DNA of 64,000 nucleotides from Bacillus sp. FJAT-49736 (GCF_018343615.1 NZ_JAGYPI010000001.1:1692960-1756959), one strand, 5' to 3'; positions 45,674-55,122 are shown, counted from the first letter of the stretch. Numbers and translations are program-made. Notes: a model not told the origin generated them from the letters alone.

Positions 45674-46558
45674 TCAATATGTCCATTTTTTCAGAAATTC
45701 CTTTGTACGAAAACGTCCTAACTCAATAAGGGCGTCTTTTTTTTCGGTCGTTAATGTAAACTCAGTAGAGGTGAAATCATCTGTTGGAATAAATATAATG
45801 TCTTTTTCTATTTGTCTTGATATATATCTTGTGTCATGCGCATCCTTCATTGTATCAAATAAGGCACCAAATAATTGGAAGCCATTCTTAATGGTTGCTT
45901 TGCGGTGATTCATCCGTTTCGAACTTAAGGAAATTCCAATAACTGGGCGCGCTTTTTTTACCCCTTCTCCTACAAAAAGCCACATAGGGAAGTTGCTTAA
46001 TACCGCACCATCCACGATAATGTTCGTACCATCCAACGATTTAAGCTTGACCGGCTCAAAAAAATAAGGAATACTGCAGCTCATTCTGATTGCCCTAGCA
46101 ACCGGGAAGCTGTCAATTGGAACACCAAGGTCCACTAAATTATCCGGTAAAACAAGTAGTTTCCCATTTGTTAAATCGGAAGCTACAACCCTCAGTCTTT
46201 CCTTTGGCAAATCTGCAAAAGTATAAACTCCCTTAGCAGCTAACATTTTAGATAGCCAATCTTCAAATACCCTGCCGCGATACAATCCTAAGCGCCAATA
46301 TAAAAATAACCATTTTGCAAATGGGATGGGAAGCCATGTTTTCCTAGTATCAAGAAACCCGGACAGGTCTATGTCATTAGCGAGACTTTTTAATTCTGAG
46401 CTTTTATAACCTGCTGCGACTAGAGCGGCAATAATGGAACCAGCACTGGTACCAGCAATTCGCTTAAACGTGAATCCTTTTGCCTCTAATTCCTCGAAAG
46501 CGCCAATTAATGCCAACCCTTTTATCCCACCCCCAGAAAAGACACCATCAATGTCCAT
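45674..46558 (-). CDS. yqhO: Patatin-like phospholipase (YqhO)
   Basis: A 294-residue patatin-fold lipid acyl hydrolase. The oxyanion loop is FSGGGIKGLALIGAF, the nucleophile elbow is AGTSAGSI (Ser about residue 40), and the catalytic Asp is in VDGAVLSNFP. No signal peptide is present. Length is normal. It lies alone between yqhP (convergent) and the sigma/zinc-finger genes. Confidence 0.92.
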   Translation of the reverse strand: MDIDGVFSGGGIKGLALIGAFEELEAKGFTFKRIAGTSAGSIIAALVAAGYKSSELKSLANDIDLSGFLDTRKTWLPIPFAKWLFLYWRLGLYRGRVFEDWLSKMLAAKGVYTFADLPKERLRVVASDLTNGKLLVLPDNLVDLGVPIDSFPVARAIRMSCSIPYFFEPVKLKSLDGTNIIVDGAVLSNFPMWLFVGEGVKKARPVIGISLSSKRMNHRKATIKNGFQLFGALFDTMKDAHDTRYISRQIEKDIIFIPTDDFTSTEFTLTTEKKDALIELGRFRTKEFLKKWTY

Positions 46559-46663
46559 ATATACATCCCCTTCAGATTGAAGTATTTATATATTTTTAAG
46601 AATGGGAATGTCAAATTAGAACTATATCAAAAATAATAAAATAAGAAAAAGGAGCTAAGCATG

Positions 46664-46784
46664 AATGCTTATGTAGCTTTAAAATAAAGTTTGATCAAGA
46701 ATCCCACACAAATCCACATTTCACTTTAAGTTAAAAGAACCCGTTTTGAAATAAAGATTGATCAAAACGGGTTATTTTTTTTTG
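46664..46784. terminator. Hairpins in the gap between yqhO and the zinc-finger gene
   Basis: The 300-base gap holds no gene. It has AAGCAT/ATGCTT with flanking AGCT arms (about 46667-46688), followed on the minus strand by CCTTTTTCTTATTTT, and a 10-bp stem AACCCGTTTT/AAAACGGGTT (about 46738-46773) with a nine-T run on the plus side. These can end the sigma-factor transcript. TTGATCA occurs three times (46691, 46758, 46815), each after an AAAG-type block. Confidence 0.5.
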
Positions 46785-46858
46785 CGAAATATTGCACAAC
46801 TTTTATAAAAAAGATTGATCATTTTCAGGGATCCGCTCTTCAAGAAAAGCACACATTT

Positions 46859-47053
46859 TTAGCGATTCTCTTCTGCAGCAAGAATCTCATTACATTTTTC
46901 GACACATCCCTTGCAGATATATACACCGGGACCTGCAATGAGTTTGGGAACCTCATTAGCAGGTTTCCCACAAAACGAACAATGAAGGCTAAGTTTGGTG
47001 CTGTCTTCTGGTGCTTTATCATTTGTCATTTCATTTTCCATGTCATTTTTCAT
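46859..47053 (-). CDS. Stand-alone ClpX-type C4 zinc-finger protein
   Basis: A 64-residue protein. After a short acidic start it is a single ClpX zinc-binding domain: [15 protein letters not shown] then [16 protein letters not shown], with the four zinc cysteines spaced as in ClpX, but with no AAA+ part. The ATG at 47053 lies inside the end of the sigma gene (11-base overlap), with GGAGGAG about eight bases upstream, so the two are coupled. It may control the sigma factor or link it to ClpP proteolysis; that is inference. Confidence 0.85.
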   Translation of the reverse strand: MKNDMENEMTNDKAPEDSTKLSLHCSFCGKPANEVPKLIAGPGVYICKGCVEKCNEILAAEENR

Positions 47054-47567
47054 GTGCTCTCTCCTCCTCCTCACTTATGATATCCTGCAATGAATGGAGC
47101 ATTTCACGAATCTTCCACCGTATCGTTGATGCGGCCAACCCTCTGAACTCAGCAATCTCCGAAGATGTGTATCCATGTACTATATACATCTCCAACATAT
47201 TTCTATCGTTTGGACTAAGTGTATGCATTGCCTGCCGAATAGCGATTCGATTAACAGCAGCATCCGCTTCATTAAAATTATCTGCGCTCCACAGTCTTGG
47301 ATACATCTCAACTTCCTTATATCGCCTACGAAGCAACTGCATGGATAAATTGTAAGCTATTGTTCGTAGCCAACCTCCAATTTTGTCCTTATCCTTTAAG
47401 CTGGCATACCCGGTCATGGCCACAAGCATCGTCTCCTGCAAAATGTCCTCTACATCCTCCTTTCTCGACACTAATTTGGCAACAAATCGATAGAGGTGAG
47501 GTAAATATGCTAAAAAAGTATCCGCATCGTATACTGAGATGTTGTTTTGATCTGAGCCGTCACTCAC
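47043..47567 (-). CDS. ECF-type RNA polymerase sigma factor
   Basis: A 174-residue sigma-70 family factor with only regions 2 and 4. Region 2 spans about 17-80 ([20 protein letters not shown], then [18 protein letters not shown]) and region 4 about 110-165 ([24 protein letters not shown], then [11 protein letters not shown]). The GTG start follows AGGAGGTG. An ECF-like promoter at 47598 suggests it drives itself. No classic anti-sigma membrane protein is adjacent, only the zinc-finger gene. Confidence 0.9.
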   Translation of the reverse strand: MSDGSDQNNISVYDADTFLAYLPHLYRFVAKLVSRKEDVEDILQETMLVAMTGYASLKDKDKIGGWLRTIAYNLSMQLLRRRYKEVEMYPRLWSADNFNEADAAVNRIAIRQAMHTLSPNDRNMLEMYIVHGYTSSEIAEFRGLAASTIRWKIREMLHSLQDIISEEEERAHEK

Positions 47568-47597
47568 ATTTTCACCTCCTAACTATTATGTTGTTTA

Positions 47598-47625
47598 TAG
47601 AGGGTAAAGTGTTGGTGCGGTTACA
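47598..47625 (-). promoter_or_regulatory. Possible ECF promoter for the sigma/zinc-finger operon
   Basis: On the minus strand TGTAAC (47620-47625), 16 bases, then CCTCTA (47598-47603). It has the AAC core of ECF -35 elements and a -10 close to CGTCTA, and lies about 30 bases before the sigma GTG. Its use by this sigma factor is inferred. Confidence 0.45.
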
Positions 47626-47685
47626 TATATTTTTCTGCATTTTACTGATGTATTCTTCCAAATATGGTTTTATTTTTTTGAAATT

Positions 47686-47859
47686 CTAGGTTTCTATTGC
47701 ACAAGATTCCCTCAATTTCTCAAATCTCACGCAATTATCTTCTTCCAACATTTGATCTATTACTATGCAACAATGTCGAATTTGAAACTCTTGGACTGTT
47801 TCTGTAATTTCATTAAGTAATTTGTTAGTCTGTGGCAATTTTTCCACATAACTTTTCAT
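47686..47859 (-). CDS. Hypothetical small protein (doubtful)
   Basis: A 57-codon ORF from ATG 47859, product beginning MKSYVEKLPQTNKLL, predicted helical and soluble with a CC pair. The amino acid make-up looks protein-like, but no ribosome site lies before any start. It is downstream of the nrdJ terminator and upstream of the sigma factor. I recognise no family. It may be a remnant or chance ORF. Confidence 0.22.
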   Translation of the reverse strand: MKSYVEKLPQTNKLLNEITETVQEFQIRHCCIVIDQMLEEDNCVRFEKLRESCAIET

Positions 47860-47885
47860 TGAGAGGTTGAAAATATTTAAAAGAC

Positions 47886-47930
47886 AAAAAATAACCTCTT
47901 TAGTAAAGAATACCAAAGAGGTTATTTTTT
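47886..47930. terminator. Terminator of nrdJ
   Basis: A perfect 16-bp stem AAAAAATAACCTCTTT (47886-47901) with 47915-47930 and a 13-base loop. The A and T ends give T-runs in either direction. Confidence 0.85.
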
Positions 47931-47993
47931 ATCGAACTTTATTGTAAAAATCAAACTCTATTGTAAAGCTACTGCTTAACTACTTACTAGCGA

Positions 47994-50552
47994 TCATAAG
48001 CCACATTTTAATTGTGTATTGCAGTTGTCACATGTATTGCAGCCGCCAATTTCCTTTACCGTACCTTTGCGGCATACTGGACACGTATTTCCAATTTCGG
48101 ATCCAATTGTAACACTTGTGGACCGCAAATCTTGAATAGTATCCACTAATACAACAGCTGGTTTTTCCTGTTGATGTGAATGAATATCTTCATCTATTTG
48201 GTTTTCTTCTGCTTTTAAGGTTAATACCTGTGAATCACGACTTCCATCTACATAAACGGTACCACCTTTTGCACCGCCTTTATATAAGCGCTCATACACC
48301 TTTTGCACCTGTTCTACTGAATAACCGCGTGGTGCATTGACTGTTTTCGAAATAGAGCTATCAATCCATCTTTGGATAACACATTGCACGTCTGCATGTG
48401 CTTCTGGTGCAAGCTCCATCGCAGTTGTGAACCAGCCTGGAAGTTGATTTGGATCTGCTTCCGGATGTTTATTAAGATACTCTTGAACAATCTCTGCTTT
48501 TACTTCAATAAATTTACCGAGACGTCCGCTGCGATAGTAAGTGAAGGAGAAATATGGCTCTAAGCCTGTTGAGCATCCAATCATTGTTCCTGTTGAACCT
48601 GTAGGAGCAACAGTTAAAAGATGTGAATTGCGAATTCCGTTCACCAGAATGGATTGTCTTATATCTTCAGGCATTTTGCTCATATAGCCAGTTTCAATAA
48701 ATGCTTTGCGCAAACGATTTGTTTCTTCCTCTGTTTCTCCTGTGAGGAACGGAAAGCTTCCTTTTTCTTTCGCAAGCTCTATAGATGCACGATAAGCAGT
48801 AGTGGCAATGGTTTCGAATACTTTATCTACAAGAACATTTCCCTCTTTAGAGCCATATTCTTTTTCACAGTAGATTAATAGATCGGCAAGACCCATAACA
48901 CCAAGTCCTACCCGGCGTTCCCCAAGTGCTTGCTTTTTATTTTCTTCCAGAAAATAAGGTGTTGCATTAATAACGTTATCCTGCATTCTAACGCCAATTT
49001 CGACGGTTTGTTTTAATTTCTCAAAATTAACGGTCTTATTTTCTTTATCAGCCATTTGTGCTAAATTCACCGCTGCTAAGTTACAGACACTGAATGGAGC
49101 GAGGGGTTGTTCACCACATGGATTCGTTGCAACGACTTTTTGTCCATATGCCTTTGCATTGGTCATGTCATTTGCATTATCAATAAAGAAAATTCCCGGT
49201 TCTGCTGAGTATGTTGCACAAATATTTATCAGATTCCACAGTTCTTTTGCTTTCATTTTGCGGTATGTTCTAACCTTATTTCCAAGCTTTTCCCATTCGC
49301 GAACATCGCCGACTTTATGCCATTCTTCGTTATAAATCTTCATTTCTTCCGGGCTATAATTCTCCACATCTGGGAAACGAAGCTCGTAATCAGCATCCTG
49401 TTCTACTGCGTCCATGAAATCCTTTGTTAAACAAACAGAAATATTAGCTCCTGTTAAGAACTCAGGATTATGAACAGTATAGGTACCGCCTGTAGTTAAT
49501 TTTTCCTGGGCATCTTTTAAAATCCCTTCGCTAAAACCACCAAGGCCAGGAATGGATTTATAATTTAAAATTCCTTGATACATCGCTTTTTCTTGTTCTG
49601 TCAGTGGTGTAAATTTCAGCTTTTCTTTTGCATGTTTTTTGATTGTTTCATCCTGCGTAGTTTCAAGCAAAAATCTTAATATACGAGGATTTTGCATTTT
49701 GGAAATAATAAATTCTACAATATCCGGATGCCATGAAGATAGCATAATCATTTGGGCGCCACGTCTTGATCCACCTTGTTCAACAAGATGAGTAAGCTTA
49801 GCGATATCATCTAACCATGAAACAGAGCCGGATGATTTTCCATTTACCCCTTTTGCTAATGTATTTCGTGGTCTTAGAGTGGAACCGTTTGTTCCAACGC
49901 CACCCCCGCGGCTCATAATTTCCATTACTTGTTTGCGGTGATCTGAAATACCTTCGCGGGAATCTGCTACAAATGGCATTACATAGCAATTAAAATAAGT
50001 TACATCTGTATCAGCGCCGGCACCGTATAATACCCTGCCAGCCGGAACAAAATTCAAGTTCACTAATTCTTGATAGAATTTCTCAAACCATTCTTGACGC
50101 TTTTCTTCTGTATTTTCAACAGCTGCTAATCCTGTTGCGTTGCGTTTCGCAATTTGCTCATAAAATACTTCAAGTGGTTTTTCTATTACATCAATGGAGC
50201 GAACAATTAATCCAGTTTCTACTTCATTCTGATCATCCAGTGCACTTCGAAACTCTTCATCGATCAGAATCGTCGCAACATTTTTTTCCCAATCAATATC
50301 TTGTATGAAGCCTAGGCCTCTTGCTGGGAACTTTGGATCCTCTTTGATGGTTAAAACAACAAAATCACCAGTGGTAAGAGTAATTTTTTCTGTATCCTTG
50401 AAAGCATAGCGGTCAATCATTACAAGGCGGGATACCCCTTTATGGGTGATGTGCATATCAGAAGTAATTGGATATACTTGAGGAAAAAGACTGATATCCT
50501 TGTTCAATCGCTCCTTTTCAATATTCATTTTGGTAGTAAACGCAACAGACAT
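47994..50552 (-). CDS. nrdJ: B12-dependent (class II) ribonucleotide reductase
   Basis: An 852-residue adenosylcobalamin-dependent reductase that makes deoxyribonucleotides without oxygen. The ten-stranded barrel is recognisable from FNCYVMPFVADSREGI and MSRGGGVGTNGSTLRPR (active-site loop), the radical-cysteine block NPCGEQPLAPFSVCNLA and the substrate loop TVAPTGSTGTMIG. The C-terminus has a Cys-rich tail (CPVCRKGT, CNTCDNC, then KCGL), the usual redox tail. The ATG at 50552 has GGAG eight bases upstream. Two NrdR-like boxes lie upstream. It is not next to a nrdR gene. Confidence 0.95.
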   Translation of the reverse strand: MSVAFTTKMNIEKERLNKDISLFPQVYPITSDMHITHKGVSRLVMIDRYAFKDTEKITLTTGDFVVLTIKEDPKFPARGLGFIQDIDWEKNVATILIDEEFRSALDDQNEVETGLIVRSIDVIEKPLEVFYEQIAKRNATGLAAVENTEEKRQEWFEKFYQELVNLNFVPAGRVLYGAGADTDVTYFNCYVMPFVADSREGISDHRKQVMEIMSRGGGVGTNGSTLRPRNTLAKGVNGKSSGSVSWLDDIAKLTHLVEQGGSRRGAQMIMLSSWHPDIVEFIISKMQNPRILRFLLETTQDETIKKHAKEKLKFTPLTEQEKAMYQGILNYKSIPGLGGFSEGILKDAQEKLTTGGTYTVHNPEFLTGANISVCLTKDFMDAVEQDADYELRFPDVENYSPEEMKIYNEEWHKVGDVREWEKLGNKVRTYRKMKAKELWNLINICATYSAEPGIFFIDNANDMTNAKAYGQKVVATNPCGEQPLAPFSVCNLAAVNLAQMADKENKTVNFEKLKQTVEIGVRMQDNVINATPYFLEENKKQALGERRVGLGVMGLADLLIYCEKEYGSKEGNVLVDKVFETIATTAYRASIELAKEKGSFPFLTGETEEETNRLRKAFIETGYMSKMPEDIRQSILVNGIRNSHLLTVAPTGSTGTMIGCSTGLEPYFSFTYYRSGRLGKFIEVKAEIVQEYLNKHPEADPNQLPGWFTTAMELAPEAHADVQCVIQRWIDSSISKTVNAPRGYSVEQVQKVYERLYKGGAKGGTVYVDGSRDSQVLTLKAEENQIDEDIHSHQQEKPAVVLVDTIQDLRSTSVTIGSEIGNTCPVCRKGTVKEIGGCNTCDNCNTQLKCGL

Positions 50553-50652
50553 TTTGACAACTCCTTCATTCATCTATCAAATTCATAATCTATTAAGCAA
50601 AATTCTAAGATGTTTTACTCTTAATAAGGTATCATATATCCTAAGCTAAAAT

Positions 50653-50695
50653 CAACATATAGTATTTGAAAAACTGCAATAAATACAACATATAG
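50653..50695. promoter_or_regulatory. Pair of NrdR-box-like sites upstream of nrdJ
   Basis: CAACATATAG occurs at 50653-50662 and again at 50686-50695, exactly 33 bases apart (about three helical turns), the arrangement known for NrdR boxes. Read on the minus strand, the sites agree at 12 and 11 of 16 positions with ACACWATATATWGTGT. They lie 100-140 bases before the nrdJ ATG. The remainder of the 480-base gap is AT-rich; I see no cobalamin riboswitch. Confidence 0.5.
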
Positions 50696-50969
50696 GTATA
50701 GAGATGACTTTTGTCCGTTTTTGTCAAATATTGAAAAAGGCAAATTTAAGAGATTGGAAGAGAAAATATAAGATTCAATAGAAAAAATGCTTAAAAACAA
50801 ATAAATTCAAACGTTGCAAACGAGAAAATCGTCGTAAAGTCTTATAATTACAGGAAAATTCGCCCATTTTTAATTTTAGAAAAAAATATATTTTTCTCTT
50901 GCAATTCAACTTGATTTTGAATAACAAAATAGAAAGTTATACTTACTTTGACAAATTAGATAAAATGTT

Positions 50970-50998
50970 TTGATTCAAGCAGCTTGGACGAATATAAT
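50970..50998 (+). promoter_or_regulatory. Sigma-A promoter of the rhodanese gene
   Basis: TTGATT (50970-50975), 17 bases, TATAAT (50993-50998). The start site would be near 51005, which agrees with the TTG start of yqhL at 51036 and rules out the longer frame opening at 50970. Confidence 0.6.
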
Positions 50999-51035
50999 AG
51001 ATATAGTGTTACTCGTAGAAAGGAGCATAAATAAA

Positions 51036-51416
51036 TTGTCACAATGGTACTTTTTTATCATCGTAGTCGTAGCAATTATTGCTTACACACTTTATAACTA
51101 TTTTGCACAAAAGAGAATTGTAAAAACCTTGACAGAAGAGGAGTTCAAGGCTGGATATCGGAAAGCACAGCTTATTGATGTTCGAGAAGCAAATGAATTT
51201 GAAGGAGGGCATATTCTCGGCGCTCGCAATATACCTCTTTCTCAAATGAAAATGAGAATGAAAGAAATTCGCCCGGATAAGCCAGTCTATCTGTATTGCC
51301 AAAGTGGAATGAGAAGTGCACGCGTAGCTCAAATGCTGCACCGAAAGGGATATCGTGATCTTTATCATTTACAAGGCGGCTTTAAAAAATGGTCAGGACG
51401 TATTAAAGCGAAATAA
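51036..51416 (+). CDS. yqhL: Rhodanese-domain membrane protein YqhL
   Basis: A 126-residue protein with one N-terminal membrane helix (about 4-22) and a rhodanese domain whose active-site loop is YCQSGMRSARVAQ (catalytic Cys). B. subtilis YqhL has the same length. The TTG at 51036 has AAAGGAG ten bases upstream. It may carry sulfur to a partner; the substrate is unknown. It is a single gene with its own promoter and terminator. Confidence 0.9.
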   Translation: MSQWYFFIIVVVAIIAYTLYNYFAQKRIVKTLTEEEFKAGYRKAQLIDVREANEFEGGHILGARNIPLSQMKMRMKEIRPDKPVYLYCQSGMRSARVAQMLHRKGYRDLYHLQGGFKKWSGRIKAK

Positions 51417-51420
51417 TGTA

Positions 51421-51448
51421 AACCGCAGTTTTTGCTGCGGTTTTTTTT
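51421..51448 (+). terminator. Terminator of yqhL
   Basis: AACCGCAG (51421-51428) pairs with CTGCGGTT (51435-51442) and is followed by a run of T to 51448. Confidence 0.9.
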
Positions 51449-51472
51449 AAAATGGATAAGAGGTGATAAGCC

Positions 51473-52270
51473 ATGTTTTTAGAGTCTGTACAATTGAAAA
51501 GTAAAGCTTTTCGACACTATTATCCTTTTTCATTACCGATTTTTGACCAATTTCAGTCTATTAACTTTCAAAATCCTGTTACCATATTTATTGGGGAAAA
51601 TGGTAGTGGAAAATCTACCTTTTTGCAAGGAATCGCAGCATCCTGTAATCTCCCGGCTGCAGGTGGAGCTGAAGTAAGTGACGATCCCGACTTCCTACAT
51701 GCAAAGGAGTTAGCAGATTCCTTCCTTTTAAAATGGAAGGTGCAGACAAAAACAGGCTTCTTTTTAAGAGCAGAGGATTTTCTCTCATTTACAAATCGTA
51801 TCAAACAAATGAGAGTAGAAGCGGAAAATGAGTTGAAATCGATAGAGGAAGAATACAAACATAAATCTGCTCATGCTAAATCCTTGGCATCTATGCCGCA
51901 TAAACGAACGCTTCATGAACTACAACACCTCTATCAAAATGGCCTTGATACAAGATCCCACGGTGAAAGCTTTTTAGATTTCTTTCAAGCACGAATACGG
52001 CCAAACGGGCTCTATCTACTCGATGAACCTGAAGTACCTTTGTCTCCAATGCGTCAGCTTACATTTATAAGTATTCTCCTGGAAGCAATTCAAAACGGAT
52101 CTCAATTCATTATTGTCACGCATTCACCAATATTAATGGGGATTCCTAATTCTGATTTATTTACTTTTGACTCGCATCCGCCTGTAAAAATTAACTACGA
52201 GGAAACAGAGCATGTTCAGATTACAAAACAATTTTTAGAATTCCCACAACGGTTTATTAAGTACTTATAG
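51473..52270 (+). CDS. AAA-family ATPase (ABC-type ATP-binding fold)
   Basis: A 265-residue soluble ATPase of the AAA_15/AAA_21 type. Walker A is GENGSGKSTF (about 38-47), the signature-like SHGESFLDFF is about 163, and Walker B is GLYLLDEPEVPLSP; a final ITHSPILMGIP-type switch follows. It has no membrane domain. The function is unknown. RBS AGAGGTG precedes the ATG. It sits between yqhL and gcvPB, where B. subtilis carries lipM; its role here cannot be inferred. Confidence 0.8.
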   Translation: MFLESVQLKSKAFRHYYPFSLPIFDQFQSINFQNPVTIFIGENGSGKSTFLQGIAASCNLPAAGGAEVSDDPDFLHAKELADSFLLKWKVQTKTGFFLRAEDFLSFTNRIKQMRVEAENELKSIEEEYKHKSAHAKSLASMPHKRTLHELQHLYQNGLDTRSHGESFLDFFQARIRPNGLYLLDEPEVPLSPMRQLTFISILLEAIQNGSQFIIVTHSPILMGIPNSDLFTFDSHPPVKINYEETEHVQITKQFLEFPQRFIKYL

Positions 52271-52271
52271 A

Positions 52272-52299
52272 AAAAGGCCTCTTCAAAGAGAGGCCTTTT
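52272..52299. terminator. Convergent terminator, AAA ATPase and gcvPB
   Basis: AAAAGGCCTCT (52272-52282) pairs perfectly with AGAGGCCTTTT (52289-52299), with A and T ends, serving both genes. Confidence 0.9.
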
Positions 52300-52300
52300 C

Positions 52301-53761
52301 TTATGCTTTCATATATCTCAAAATCGGCTTACGCGCGGCTTGTGTTTCATCCAAGCGTTTGATGACTGTGTTATGTGGAGCCTCTTGAACGATCTCTGGA
52401 TTCTCCTCTGCTTCCTTTGCAATTTGAATCATTGCATCAATAAAGGCATCAAGCGTTTCCTTTGATTCTGTTTCTGTCGGCTCAATCATCATACATTCTT
52501 CCACATTTAACGGGAAGTAGATAGTAGGTGGATGATAGCCAAAGTCTAGCAGACGCTTGGCGATATCTAATGTACGAACACCTAATTTCTTTTGGCGCTT
52601 TCCGCTCAATACAAATTCATGCTTACAATGACGATCATATGGCAGATCATAATATTCTGCTAATCTTCTCATCATGTAATTTGCATTTAATACTGCATAT
52701 TCCGTTACTGCTTGTAAACCGTCCGGTCCCATTGTACGGATATACGTATAGGCTCTTACATTAATGCCAAAGTTTCCGTAGTAAGGTTTAACACGACCGA
52801 TGGATTGTGGACGATCATAATCAAAGGCAAATTCGTCTCCTTTTTTCACGATCACTGGTTTTGGTAAGAACGGTATTAAATCTTCTTTCACACCGACAGG
52901 TCCAGAACCAGGGCCGCCACCGCCATGAGGGCCGGTAAATGTTTTATGAAGATTTAAATGTACAACATCAAAGCCCATATCTCCTGGACGTGCTTTCGAC
53001 AATACCGCATTTAGATTCGCACCATCATAGTATAACTTCCCACCAGCACTATGCACTATCTCTGCCATTTCCAAAATATTTTCTTCAAAAAGTCCTAAAG
53101 TATTTGGATTTGTTAGCATTAAGGCAGCTGTATCCGGTCCAACTAAACTACGCAAATCATCTAAATCAACTAAACCATTTTCATTAGACTTTACTGTAAC
53201 TGTTTCAAGACCTGCCACTGTCGCCGAAGCTGGATTCGTACCGTGTGCAGAATCCGGTACAATTACCTTTGTCCGTTGATTATCTCCATTTGCTTCATGG
53301 TATGCACGAATCATCATAAGTCCTGTCCATTCACCATGAGCACCTGCTGCAGGTTGAAGCGTAACCTCGTCCATACCAGTAATCTCAATTAAATGCTCTT
53401 GTAGATCATACAATAAACCTAAAGCACCTTGTATGGAGCTTTCATCTTGTAACGGATGTATATGGGCAAATCCAGGATAACGAGCCACAACCTCATTAAT
53501 CTTCGGATTATATTTCATGGTACATGAACCAAGTGGATAGAAGCCGGAATCCACACCATGGTTTCGTTTTGAAAGAGCGGTATAATGGCGCATAATATCC
53601 AGCTCTGAAACCTCAGGTAAATTCGGTTCATCTTCACGAAGATATTCAGAAGGCAGATATTCTGCAAGATTGGTTTCCGGTACATCTAATTCCGGAAGAC
53701 TGTAACCAACACGTCCTGGTTTCGTTAGTTCAAAAATTAGCGGTTGATCTGCATTATTCAT
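52301..53761 (-). CDS. gcvPB: Glycine dehydrogenase (P-protein) subunit 2
   Basis: A 486-residue PLP-binding subunit of the split glycine decarboxylase. The PLP lysine is in [19 protein letters not shown], and the region [18 protein letters not shown]-like [12 protein letters not shown] is near residue 80. It works with GcvPA, GcvT and lipoyl-H protein to turn glycine into CO2, ammonia and methylene-THF. It overlaps gcvPA by eight bases. Confidence 0.96.
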   Translation of the reverse strand: MNNADQPLIFELTKPGRVGYSLPELDVPETNLAEYLPSEYLREDEPNLPEVSELDIMRHYTALSKRNHGVDSGFYPLGSCTMKYNPKINEVVARYPGFAHIHPLQDESSIQGALGLLYDLQEHLIEITGMDEVTLQPAAGAHGEWTGLMMIRAYHEANGDNQRTKVIVPDSAHGTNPASATVAGLETVTVKSNENGLVDLDDLRSLVGPDTAALMLTNPNTLGLFEENILEMAEIVHSAGGKLYYDGANLNAVLSKARPGDMGFDVVHLNLHKTFTGPHGGGGPGSGPVGVKEDLIPFLPKPVIVKKGDEFAFDYDRPQSIGRVKPYYGNFGINVRAYTYIRTMGPDGLQAVTEYAVLNANYMMRRLAEYYDLPYDRHCKHEFVLSGKRQKKLGVRTLDIAKRLLDFGYHPPTIYFPLNVEECMMIEPTETESKETLDAFIDAMIQIAKEAEENPEIVQEAPHNTVIKRLDETQAARKPILRYMKA

Positions 53762-55103
53762 GGCTATCCCCCAATTCCTCTACGAAGTTATCAATTTCCT
53801 CTTTTGTACGAAGCTCAGTCACTGCGATAAGCATGTGATTTTCCAACTGTTTGTAATCACGTCCCAAATCGTAGCCGCCTATGATGCCTTTTTGTAGAAG
53901 GCTTTGGTTCAATTGTTTTACTGGTTTTGAGAGTTTAATAACGAATTCATTAAAGCTTGGACCTGTAAAAGCAATTTCAAATCCCTTATTCTTTAATAGG
54001 TTCATTGCATATTGAGCTTTATGAATATTTTGCGCAGCCATTTCCTTTACGCCTTTTTTGCCTAAAGCTGTCATAGCAACGGATGCTGCAAGAGCATTTA
54101 ATGCCTGATTGGAACATATATTAGAAGTTGCCTTATCGCGTCTGATATGCTGTTCCCTTGCTTGTAAGGTTAAAACAAACCCTCTTAATCCATTTTCATC
54201 AGTTGTTTGGCCAACTAAACGACCAGGTACTTTTCGCATTAATTTTGTTGTAACAGCAAAATAACCACAATGTGGACCACCGAATGCAGAAGGAATACCA
54301 AAAACTTGCGCATCCCCTACCACAATATCTGCCCCAAGTGAACCAGGAGAAGCTAAGACACCTAATGCAAGCGGATTGCTTGATACGACAAAAAGTCCTT
54401 TATATTGATGGGCAAGCGGTTCAAGTTCCTTTAGAGGCTCAATTTGGCCGAAGAAGTTCGGATATTGAACAATTACAGCAGCCACATCTTCGTCCATTTC
54501 TGCTTTCAAAGCTTCTAGGTTAGTTATTCCATTCTCATGAGGAATTTCCACTACTTCAATGTATTGACCTTTTGCATATGTTTTTAAAACCTCACGAGAT
54601 TCAGGGTGTACCGTTTCAGAAATAATGACTTTCTTTTTCTTCGTTTGACCGCAAGATAACATCGCTGCTTCTGCAAGCGCAGTCCCACCGTCATACATAG
54701 AGGAATTGGCAACATCCATACCTGTAAGTTCGCAAATCATTGTTTGAAATTCAAAGATTGCCTGTAATTCCCCTTGAGAAATTTCTGGCTGATAAGGTGT
54801 ATATGCTGTATAAAACTCGGACCGTGAAATAACATGATCCACAATAGTAGGAATATAATGATCGTATACACCTGCTCCTAAAAAGGAAACATTTTGTTTT
54901 AAATCTGCATTTTTAGAAGCTAACTGGGTTAGCTCTTTTAATAAAGCTGTCTCTGATTTAGCATTCTTAATATTATATTGACCTTTAAAATGAACTTTTT
55001 CCGGAATGTCCTGGAATAATTCGTCCACTGAGTCTACTCCTATTGTTGCCAGCATCTCTTTTTGATCTTGCTCGGTCATCGGTAAATAACGATGCGTAGT
55101 CAT
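53754..55103 (-). CDS. gcvPA: Glycine dehydrogenase (P-protein) subunit 1
   Basis: A 449-residue partner subunit of the P-protein. Typical parts are [16 protein letters not shown] at the start, [19 protein letters not shown], and [20 protein letters not shown]. The ATG at 55103 is chosen to match the family; a longer frame from 55160 overlaps the end of gcvT. GGGAG lies eleven bases upstream. Confidence 0.95.
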   Translation of the reverse strand: MTTHRYLPMTEQDQKEMLATIGVDSVDELFQDIPEKVHFKGQYNIKNAKSETALLKELTQLASKNADLKQNVSFLGAGVYDHYIPTIVDHVISRSEFYTAYTPYQPEISQGELQAIFEFQTMICELTGMDVANSSMYDGGTALAEAAMLSCGQTKKKKVIISETVHPESREVLKTYAKGQYIEVVEIPHENGITNLEALKAEMDEDVAAVIVQYPNFFGQIEPLKELEPLAHQYKGLFVVSSNPLALGVLASPGSLGADIVVGDAQVFGIPSAFGGPHCGYFAVTTKLMRKVPGRLVGQTTDENGLRGFVLTLQAREQHIRRDKATSNICSNQALNALAASVAMTALGKKGVKEMAAQNIHKAQYAMNLLKNKGFEIAFTGPSFNEFVIKLSKPVKQLNQSLLQKGIIGGYDLGRDYKQLENHMLIAVTELRTKEEIDNFVEELGDSHE

Positions 55104-55122
55104 GTATCGGTTCTCTCCCATC

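Noticed and set aside
46661-46690. Eight-codon ORF (MNAYVALK) behind AAGGAG
   Set aside because: It has a good ribosome site but is very short and lies within a hairpin better explained as part of a terminator.
50574-50969. Cobalamin riboswitch before nrdJ
   Set aside because: I looked for the conserved B12-box and receptor stems and saw none; the region is plain AT-rich DNA apart from the NrdR-like boxes.
50970-51035. Longer start of the rhodanese gene at 50970
   Set aside because: The region is occupied by the -35 and -10 elements; the TTG at 51036 has a ribosome site and gives the family length.
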